Shown: piece by piece, positions 58,541 to 64,000 of the stretch
Numbering within the stretch: position 1 is the first letter of the stretch
Layout of the letters: each line of letters starts with the position of its first letter
Assembly (NCBI GenBank): GCA_964579395.1
Contig: CAZOFT010000002.1
Location: 99,087 to 163,086, forward strand
Length of the DNA: 64,000 nt
Direction: 5' to 3'
DNA from: JACOTV01 sp964579395
Lineage (GTDB): Bacteria; Patescibacteriota; Microgenomatia; UBA1406; GWC2-37-13
Notes under the pieces: model-generated
What the model saw: the letters and a program-made list of their open reading frames with translations, nothing else
Told to the model about the DNA's origin: nothing
Database searches by the model: none
Made by a program: the position numbers and the translations under genes

Positions 58541-59212
58541 ATGAACGGCGCTATACTCGGTATTAAACAAGATCAATCCCAACGCTTCACAGAGGCCGGG
58601 GTTCGCATGCCTACAACCACCATCCACACCGCGCCCACATACCTCGTGGGTATCACTGATGAGCAAAAGCAAGGATACGTCAGCATCAAACTCGGATTCG
58701 GTGAAGCAAAAAAGAATGCAAAGCCGGTCACAGGAGAACTTAAAAAGGCGGGGATTACAGCCCCGCTTCGTTTTTTGCGTGAATTCCGTATGGATGATGC
58801 AACTGAGATTCAAGTTATTGAAGAAGAAGGAAAAAAAGGAATTTCCCGTGGAGAAGTCAAAATATTTGTTGGAGAAGAAATTAAACCAGAGCTATTTTTT
58901 ACAGCAGGTGATGAAATCGCAGTCTCAGGAACATCCCGTGGAAAAGGCTTTCAAGGAGTTGTGAAGCGACATGGATTTAAAGGTGGACCCAAGACTCACG
59001 GTCAGTCAGATCGTTGGCGTGCTCCCGGATCTATCGGTTCGGGAACCACTCCAGGACGCGTTCTGAAGGGTCTTCGTATGGCCGGTCGCACCGGAGGGGA
59101 TCGTGTCACAGTCGCAGGACTCAGTGTTGTCGAAGTCAAGGAAGATTGTATAGTCGTTAAAGGACTTGTTCCCGGCCGACGCAACGGATTACTAGAAATC
59201 AGAAAAAAATAA
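58541..59212 (+). CDS. rplC: 50S ribosomal protein L3
   Basis: Start M-N-G-A-I-L-G-I-K; the L3 signature is seen in F-T-A-G-D-E-I-A-V-S-G-T-S-R-G-K-G-F-Q-G-V and H-G-F-K-G-G-P-K-T-H-G-Q-S-D-R-W-R-A-P-G-S. The C-terminal extension loop is short. A TTG 21 bases upstream is in frame, but the ATG gives the family start. 223 residues. Confidence 0.97.
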   Translation: MNGAILGIKQDQSQRFTEAGVRMPTTTIHTAPTYLVGITDEQKQGYVSIKLGFGEAKKNAKPVTGELKKAGITAPLRFLREFRMDDATEIQVIEEEGKKGISRGEVKIFVGEEIKPELFFTAGDEIAVSGTSRGKGFQGVVKRHGFKGGPKTHGQSDRWRAPGSIGSGTTPGRVLKGLRMAGRTGGDRVTVAGLSVVEVKEDCIVVKGLVPGRRNGLLEIRKK

Positions 59213-59230
59213 CAACACATTATTCATATT

Positions 59231-59950
59231 ATGGCAGACGTAAAAAAACCAGCACGAACTTCAAAAAAGACCGCACAAACAGGTCTAACTGTTGCTGTGT
59301 ATGATAAGGCAGGAAAATCTGCTCGACAGGTTGATGTTGCTTCAGAGCTCTTTGGACAGCCGGTGAATAAGGCTGTGCTAGCTGCTTATACCAAGATATA
59401 TCTCACGAATCAACGACAGGGAACCGCCTCCACTAAGACTCGTTCATACGTCAAAATGACCAGCAAGAAGATGTATCGTCAAAAAGGAACCGGTCGTGCG
59501 CGACATGGTGCAGCAAATGCCCCATTGTTTGTCGGCGGCGGCGTTGCCTTTGGACCACTTCCTAAGGCTTATTCAAAAGACTTCAACAAAAAACAGAAAA
59601 AAATCGCAATTGTGAGTGCGCTCTCTGATGCTTATGCACGAAAAGCTGTTGTAGCCGTTGATGAATCAATTGCCGCAATGGAACCAAAAACGACCGTAGT
59701 ATCTGCCATGCTAAAGGCCATGGAATCCCCGAAAAAAGTATTGTTTGTTCTTCCTAAGATCGAAAAAGCAGGATTGGTCTTGGCAGCACGCAACATCCCG
59801 GGAGTCACCATCATGGATGCCCGTTCACTCAACGCATACGAAGTCATGAAAGCACGACAGATTCTCTTTGTAGAGTCAGCATTGACAGTTGCCGCAGATC
59901 ACTTTGCAAAAAAAGCAGAGAAACCAGCGGCTGTAAAAGCTGAAAAATAA
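59231..59950 (+). CDS. rplD: 50S ribosomal protein L4
   Basis: L4 core with the R-Q-G-T-A-S-T-K-T-R and K-M-Y-R-Q-K-G-T-G-R-A-R-H-G exit-tunnel loop and G-V-A-F-G-P-L-P-K-A-Y. The Lys/Ala-rich ends are not part of the fold. In E. coli L4 represses the S10 operon; whether it acts on the leader before rplC here is unknown. Confidence 0.97.
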   Translation: MADVKKPARTSKKTAQTGLTVAVYDKAGKSARQVDVASELFGQPVNKAVLAAYTKIYLTNQRQGTASTKTRSYVKMTSKKMYRQKGTGRARHGAANAPLFVGGGVAFGPLPKAYSKDFNKKQKKIAIVSALSDAYARKAVVAVDESIAAMEPKTTVVSAMLKAMESPKKVLFVLPKIEKAGLVLAARNIPGVTIMDARSLNAYEVMKARQILFVESALTVAADHFAKKAEKPAAVKAEK

Positions 59951-59952
59951 CC

Positions 59953-60240
59953 ATGAGCATTCAACATACTATTATGGGCCCCGTGCTTACCGAAAAAGCC
60001 ACTGACATGGCAAACCGCGGTATGTATACCTTTATGGTGGCGCCATTGGCGACAAAACATCAGATTGCCGATGCGCTCCAGTCCATATATGGTGTTGATG
60101 TAGCAAAAGTACGTGTTTTGACAAAAAAAGGTCGAACAAAACGAGTCGGAAAAACCCGACGGGAAGTGCCTATTGAAAACCGGAAGATCGCCTATGTCTG
60201 GCTTAAAAAAGGAACATTTGAATTATTTCCCAAAGCATAA
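59953..60240 (+). CDS. rplW: 50S ribosomal protein L23
   Basis: 95 residues. P-V-L-T-E-K-A-T near the start, V-A-P-L-A-T-K-H-Q-I in the helix, and K-K-G-R-T-K-R-V-G-K-T loop. Docking site for SRP and trigger factor near the exit tunnel. Starts two bases after rplD. Confidence 0.95.
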   Translation: MSIQHTIMGPVLTEKATDMANRGMYTFMVAPLATKHQIADALQSIYGVDVAKVRVLTKKGRTKRVGKTRREVPIENRKIAYVWLKKGTFELFPKA

Positions 60241-60263
60241 GTTTGATAATTTACATTTGAATC

Positions 60264-61058
60264 ATGCCATTTTATAAACCAACAGCACGACGACGACCAG
60301 CAGTTCTGGCAACCAGCAAGCCCGAGAAGTCTCTGATCGAGATTCTGAAAAAACACTCAGGACGAGATAACTCAGGAACTATCTCTGTGCGTCATCAGGG
60401 TGGTCGACAAAAACGATACTATCGCATCATTGATTTTAAACGAAACAAACGGGATGTCGTGGGAACAGTCCAAACCGTTGAGTACGATCCAAATCGAAAT
60501 GCGTTCATCTCACTTGTTCTTTATGAAGATGGTGATAAGCGATATATTTTGAATCCAAAAGATGTGAAAGCCGGAGACATGGTTATTGCGTCAGAAAGCG
60601 CTGAAATAAAATCAGGAAACGCCATGAAATTGCGCAATATCCCAATAGGAATTGAAGTACACAATGTTGAGCTTCGTCCCGGCCAGGGAGGAAAAATGGT
60701 TCGTGGAGCCGGTAATTCAGCCGTTGTTGTCGCAAAAGATGACGAATACGTTCAGCTCAAACTGCCATCCGGAGAGATCCGAAAGTTTTTTGCAGACTGT
60801 TTTGCAACAGTTGGCGTACTTGGAAACACAGAATTCAAATATCAAGAAATTGGAAAAGCCGGACGTAAGCGCCTGATGGGTATTCGCCCAACAGTCCGTG
60901 GAGTCGCACAGCATCCTGGAAGCCATCCTCATGGAGGAGGAGAAGGACGCAGTGGTACCGGTATGCATCCAAAGACGCCATGGGGTAAGAAGGCACATGG
61001 AGGACGAACACGCAATAAGCAAGCATGGACAAAGAAGTTAATTGTCAAATCACGATAA
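60264..61058 (+). CDS. rplB: 50S ribosomal protein L2, with altered DHPHGGGEG motif
   Basis: L2 contacts the peptidyl-transferase region and intersubunit bridges. RNA-binding segments: H-Q-G-G-R-Q-K-R-Y-Y-R-I-I-D-F, V-E-L-R-P-G-Q-G-G-K and T-P-W-G-K. The normally near-invariant M-N-P-V-D-H-P-H-G-G-G reads Q-H-P-G-S-H-P-H-G-G-G: the Asp is Ser220, whereas the catalytic-region His221 is kept. 264 residues. The next gene is rplV, not rpsS. Confidence 0.97.
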   Translation: MPFYKPTARRRPAVLATSKPEKSLIEILKKHSGRDNSGTISVRHQGGRQKRYYRIIDFKRNKRDVVGTVQTVEYDPNRNAFISLVLYEDGDKRYILNPKDVKAGDMVIASESAEIKSGNAMKLRNIPIGIEVHNVELRPGQGGKMVRGAGNSAVVVAKDDEYVQLKLPSGEIRKFFADCFATVGVLGNTEFKYQEIGKAGRKRLMGIRPTVRGVAQHPGSHPHGGGEGRSGTGMHPKTPWGKKAHGGRTRNKQAWTKKLIVKSR

Positions 61059-61062
61059 TCAT

Positions 61063-61590
61063 ATGGAATCACGAGCATATATCAAAAACGTACCCGTATC
61101 ACCGAAAAAAATGCGATTCGTCGCAAATAGTGTGCGAGGTTTAAAGCCAGCTGAAGCGGTGCAGATCTTGCGCTACACTAATAAAAAAGGTGCTGTCATT
61201 TTGCGAGAGGCAATGCTTTCTGCTATGGCAAATGCAAAACAGACTTTCAGAACGAGCGAAGATTTGTTACAATGTAAAGCTCTGATAATAGAAGAGGGAA
61301 TCAAGATGCGTCGTTATCGCGCTGGTTCCAAAGGAATGGCGAGGCCATATGTGCGAGCATTCTCACATATTAAAATCGTGCTGATAACCAAGGCACAGAT
61401 CAAAGCCGCACAACCAAACGAAAAAGACTCGAAATCAGCTACTGAAACAAAGCAATTAACATCAAAAAATGATGCTGCCTCCGCACCAGCTGCGGCAGCA
61501 CCAAAAGCCAAAGTGCAAGCTACGCGAACCGCCAAGCCAAAGCAGGCCGAAAAGCCAAAGCCGCAACGCGTAAGTCGCAAAGGCATGTAA
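61063..61590 (+). CDS. rplV: 50S ribosomal protein L22 with Lys/Ala-rich tail
   Basis: The core (about 1-110) has V-P-V-S-P-K-K-M-R-F-V-A-N and the C-terminal R-Y-R-A-G-S-K-G-M-A-R-P-Y tunnel hairpin. A further 60 or so residues rich in Lys, Ala, Thr and Pro extend past the usual end, probably disordered. Starts four bases after the rplB stop, directly where rpsS would be expected. Confidence 0.95.
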   Translation: MESRAYIKNVPVSPKKMRFVANSVRGLKPAEAVQILRYTNKKGAVILREAMLSAMANAKQTFRTSEDLLQCKALIIEEGIKMRRYRAGSKGMARPYVRAFSHIKIVLITKAQIKAAQPNEKDSKSATETKQLTSKNDAASAPAAAAPKAKVQATRTAKPKQAEKPKPQRVSRKGM

Positions 61591-61620
61591 TGAATTTATT
61601 ATTTTTATTTATATTTAACT

Positions 61621-62274
61621 GTGGGTCAAAAAGTACATCCAAAAGGTCTGAGACTCGGTATCGTATATAACTGGAGTTCAAGATGGTTTTTTTCTGATAA
61701 AAAACAATATCGAGACAGTTTGCATATCGACATTGAGATTCGTCGCCGTTTGATGGAAGCGTTTAAATACGCATCAATCACCAGTGTTGAAGTAGAGCGC
61801 GCGATCAACAAGATCACGGTCACGATCTACTCTGTTAAGCCGGGAATGATTATCGGACGCGGAGGAAAAGGACTGGAAGATGTAAAAAAGATTGTCGAGA
61901 AAGCTATGTATAAAGGCAATCCACCCAGTAAAAAAGATGGAAAGCAATCGCGAGTTGATTTACGAATCGAGCCTGTTAAAAAACCATATTTGAGTGCTTA
62001 CTATGTTGCACAGTCAATTGCTGAGCGATTGGCCCGTAGTTTCCCGCACCGAAGTGTTGCACACAGCAGCATGGAGCGCGTGATGGAAGCTGGTGCCAAA
62101 GGAGTCAAGATTCAGATGGGTGGACGTATTGGAGGAGCCGAGATTTCACGCCGTGAGAAATATTTTCAAGGCACCGTCCCGGTATCAACAATTCGAGAAG
62201 ATGTGGACTTTGCGATCTATCCGGCACTAACAAAGTCAGGATATGTCGGCGTTAAAGTTTGGATTTGTAAATAA
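61621..62274 (+). CDS. rpsC: 30S ribosomal protein S3
   Basis: GTG start (M-G-Q-K-V-H-P-K-G-L-R-L-G). KH domain with G-M-I-I-G-R-G-G-K-G near residue 76; the C-terminal domain has Y-V-A-Q-S-I-A-E-R-L-A-R and R-I-G-G-A-E-I-S-R. 217 residues, standard length. Confidence 0.97.
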   Translation: MGQKVHPKGLRLGIVYNWSSRWFFSDKKQYRDSLHIDIEIRRRLMEAFKYASITSVEVERAINKITVTIYSVKPGMIIGRGGKGLEDVKKIVEKAMYKGNPPSKKDGKQSRVDLRIEPVKKPYLSAYYVAQSIAERLARSFPHRSVAHSSMERVMEAGAKGVKIQMGGRIGGAEISRREKYFQGTVPVSTIREDVDFAIYPALTKSGYVGVKVWICK

Positions 62275-62287
62275 ATAAGAAACGATC

Positions 62288-62701
62288 ATGTTAGCACCAA
62301 AACGACAAAAACACCGAAAAGCATTCCGTGGCCAATGGCGACGCATTGCGGTAAAAGGTGACACATTGAACTTTGGTTCAATGGGTATTAAATCAACTGA
62401 CGCCGGTTGGATAAAGGATCGCGAGATTGAAGCCTGTCGTGTTGTGTTGGCACGTGCAACGCGAAAAGTAGGAAAATATTGGATTCGATTATTTCCGGAT
62501 AAGCCATATTCAAAAAAGCCACCAGAAGTAACCATGGGATCGGGAAAAGGAGATATTTCTCATTTTGTCGCTTCAGTCGTCCCCGGACGAGTGATGTTTG
62601 AACTTGAGGGAGTGGATGAAGTGCAAGCACGAGAAATCCTGCGTGTTGTGTCATCCAAGCTGTCTGTCCGAACTAAATTTGTCAATAAACACGATCTATG
62701 A
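62288..62701 (+). CDS. rplP: 50S ribosomal protein L16
   Basis: M-L-A-P-K-R-Q-K-H-R-K start, G-S-M-G-I-K, and the M-G-S-G-K-G-D loop near residue 81, site of the decoded Arg/Gly contact with tRNA. 137 residues. Overlaps rpmC by four bases. Confidence 0.97.
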   Translation: MLAPKRQKHRKAFRGQWRRIAVKGDTLNFGSMGIKSTDAGWIKDREIEACRVVLARATRKVGKYWIRLFPDKPYSKKPPEVTMGSGKGDISHFVASVVPGRVMFELEGVDEVQAREILRVVSSKLSVRTKFVNKHDL

Positions 62702-62892
62702 AAAAAGCTATTACACAAATGCAGGAGAAATCGAATGCCGAATTGGCAAAGATGGTTGCTGAGCTTCGAAAAGAGCTGGCAACGATGAAAGTTGAAAGTC
62801 GTATCAATCCGCCAAAAGACAGTAATACCCAAGCAAAAAAGAAAAAAGAATTGGCACAACTATTAACCGTTATGAAAACTAAAACAGAATAA
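62698..62892 (+). CDS. rpmC: 50S ribosomal protein L29
   Basis: 64-residue two-helix protein. The N-terminal helix reads K-S-N-A-E-L-A-K-M-V-A-E-L-R-K-E-L, then a basic stretch replaces the usual R..IAR segment (A-Q-A/T-Q-A-K-K-K-K-E). Located between L16 and S17 as expected. Confidence 0.9.
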   Translation: MKKAITQMQEKSNAELAKMVAELRKELATMKVESRINPPKDSNTQAKKKKELAQLLTVMKTKTE

Positions 62893-62896
62893 GACT

Positions 62897-63136
62897 ATGG
62901 CACAGATGATTACCGGTACCGTCATTTCAACCAAAATGCAAAAGACTGTGGTTGTGAATGTTGAGTCCAAGATGAGACATCCGCTTTACAAAAAAGTCAT
63001 TAAGCGCAGTCGTCGCTTTAAGGCTCATTGTGAGCTTGAAGGGATTGTTGACGGCGATGTTGTACAAATACAATCGACCCGACCACGATCAAAAGAAGTG
63101 AGTTTTGAAGTAGTTAAAAAAGTTGAGATTAAATAA
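62897..63136 (+). CDS. rpsQ: 30S ribosomal protein S17
   Basis: 79-residue OB fold: G-T-V-I-S-T-K-M-Q-K-T-V-V-V-N-V, H-P-L-Y-K-K-V-I and the S-R-P/T-R-P-R-S-K end loop. Length is near the standard 80-85. Confidence 0.95.
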   Translation: MAQMITGTVISTKMQKTVVVNVESKMRHPLYKKVIKRSRRFKAHCELEGIVDGDVVQIQSTRPRSKEVSFEVVKKVEIK

Positions 63137-63153
63137 TCACCTAGAATACACCT

Positions 63154-63528
63154 ATGTTGCAATTACGTTCCATGCTCAAAGTCGCGGATAACTCCGGGGC
63201 CAAGAAAGTGCAGATGATCGGTATGCCTGGAAAAGGCAACCTTAAAATCGCAAGTATTGGCGACATAATCACTGTGGTGGTAAAAGATTCCATTCCCTAT
63301 GCGCAAGTAAAAAAGAGTGATATTGTTCCAGCTGTTATCGTACGCACCCGAAAAGAAGTTCGTAGAGCAGACGGAAGCTATATTCGTTTTGATGAAAATG
63401 CTTGCGTGATCTTGGCATCAAAAGAAGTGCAAGATCCAAAAGGAACACGTATATTTGGACCGATTGCAAAGGAGATCAAAGAATTAGGATTTAATAAAAT
63501 TGCGAGTTTAGCAGAAGAAATTTACTAA
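63154..63528 (+). CDS. rplN: 50S ribosomal protein L14
   Basis: M-L-Q-L-R-S-M-L-K-V-A-D-N-S-G-A-K-K start and V-I-V-R-T-R-K-E-V-R-R-A-D-G-S-Y-I-R-F-D-E-N-A motif. 124 residues, standard. Confidence 0.97.
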   Translation: MLQLRSMLKVADNSGAKKVQMIGMPGKGNLKIASIGDIITVVVKDSIPYAQVKKSDIVPAVIVRTRKEVRRADGSYIRFDENACVILASKEVQDPKGTRIFGPIAKEIKELGFNKIASLAEEIY

Positions 63529-63535
63529 AAAGACT

Positions 63536-63841
63536 ATGAAATTACGAAAAGGAGATACTATTGTCGTCACCGCCGGTCGAGATGCTGCAAAGCAAGGTAA
63601 GATTGATCGTGTGTATTCAAAGCAGGGAACGGTGATGGTGGATGGTATCAATATGTATAAGCGGCATGTAAAGAAGAATGAGCAGTTGCCAGAGGGTGGA
63701 ATCTTAGATTTGCCACGACCAATTGACGTATCAAAAGTTTCGCTCTTGTGCCCAAAGTGTAAAAAACCAACGCGTGTTGGATATAAGATAGATAAAAATA
63801 AGAAAGTTCGAATTTGCCGCAAATGTGAGGCAGTATTGTAA
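63536..63841 (+). CDS. rplX: 50S ribosomal protein L24
   Basis: KOW motif at the N-terminus (K-L-R-K-G-D-T-I-V-V-T-A-G-R-D). The C-terminal part has C-P-K-C near residue 78 and C-R-K-C near residue 95. The four-Cys pattern C-P-K-C...C-R-K-C is the zinc-ribbon extension found in many bacterial L24 proteins. 101 residues. Confidence 0.96.
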   Translation: MKLRKGDTIVVTAGRDAAKQGKIDRVYSKQGTVMVDGINMYKRHVKKNEQLPEGGILDLPRPIDVSKVSLLCPKCKKPTRVGYKIDKNKKVRICRKCEAVL

Positions 63842-63858
63842 GCCACAAAAAAACAACC

Positions 63859-64000
63859 ATGAAAGACACCTATAATACCGAATTAAAACCAGCTATTCAA
63901 AAAGAGCTTGGAGTAACGAATGCGATGGAAATTCCTCGCATCACCAAGATCGTCTTGAACGTTGGTGTTGGAGAGGCCACAATGAGTAAAGGCGTGGTGG
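63859..64000 (+). CDS. rplE: 50S ribosomal protein L5, 5' end only
   Basis: The first 47 codons are present; the gene runs off the window. N-terminal M-K-D-T-Y-N-T-E-L-K-P followed by P-R-I-T-K-I-V-L-N-V-G-V-G-E-A matches L5. Position after rplX fits the spc operon order. Confidence 0.92.
   Translation, partial: MKDTYNTELKPAIQKELGVTNAMEIPRITKIVLNVGVGEATMSKGVV

Noticed and set aside
63508..63846. 112-codon open frame on the minus strand
   Set aside because: Shadow of rplX on the opposite strand.
1..64000. tRNA, rRNA, IS elements, prophage, CRISPR
   Set aside because: Intergenic gaps are short and none showed tRNA-like arms, transposase genes or spaced repeats.

Overview
The window looks like chromosomal DNA from a Candidate Phyla Radiation (Patescibacteria) bacterium, most plausibly a Microgenomates-type lineage. 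The reasons are a short IF-2 without the long N-terminal region, short or domain-poor versions of several housekeeping proteins, families common in this radiation (DUF4012, DUF3048, a DUF5679-type zinc ribbon, GT2-GtrA fusions) and secreted proteins with dockerin-like calcium-loop repeats. TGA works as an ordinary stop (for example at the end of dnaJ), which argues against Gracilibacteria/Absconditabacteria. No tRNA, rRNA, CRISPR array, prophage or insertion sequence was seen. Genes are packed tightly, often overlapping by 1-20 bases.

Layout. 1-9451 (minus): nusA, infB, a degenerate DHH phosphoesterase, two unknown genes, rmuC and the start of a recJ-like gene, plus a separate DUF4012-rplY pair. 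9539-15903 (plus): a cytidylyltransferase, a 2H phosphoesterase, two tiny proteins ending at a strong terminator, a DUF3048 protein, a winged-helix regulator, secD-secF and an MBL hydrolase. 15884-18636 (minus): cca, nfo and a Nudix gene. 18757-25183 (plus): heat-shock operon hrcA-grpE-dnaK-dnaJ behind a CIRCE-like operator, then an EpmA-like enzyme next to its expected substrate EF-P and a RodZ-like protein. 25191-30135 (minus): radA, argS, an LmbE deacetylase and a PQQ-type sugar dehydrogenase. 30209-35631 (mostly plus): a dockerin-bearing paralogue of that dehydrogenase, an MFS exporter, a short CysRS/MshC-like ligase and a PEGA-SH3 protein. 35639-48325 (mostly minus): nucleotide-sugar and envelope genes (rmlB, rmlD, ugd, UDP-xylose synthase, GT2-GtrA, a WecA-like transferase, a processive GT2), with miaB, glyA and a dockerin/beta-helix protein. 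48395-54373: a large unknown protein with Tat-like and HExxH motifs, a UvrD helicase-nuclease fusion and an orphan. 54492-64000 (plus): tuf and the S10/spc ribosomal operon from rpsJ to the start of rplE.

Three things stand out. First, transcription starts: nineteen genes on both strands have a TATAAT-like hexamer only 6-9 bases before the start codon, the geometry of leaderless or near-leaderless mRNA, while clear Shine-Dalgarno sequences are rare. Second, the S10 operon is remodelled: a secreted dockerin/glycosidase-like gene sits between rpsJ and rplC, rpsS is missing between rplB and rplV, and both rpsJ and rplC have their own promoter with an inverted-repeat leader. Third, three secreted proteins carry dockerin-like modules.

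Functionally the window combines the translation core (tuf, ribosomal proteins, IF-2, EF-P and its modifier, ArgRS, CysRS-like, CCA enzyme, MiaB), transcription (NusA), chaperones, DNA repair (RadA, Nfo, RmuC, RecJ, helicase-nuclease), secretion (SecDF) and a surface-glycan pathway leading to UDP-glucuronate, UDP-xylose and deoxysugars. Gene calls rest on motif recognition by eye; no database search was run.
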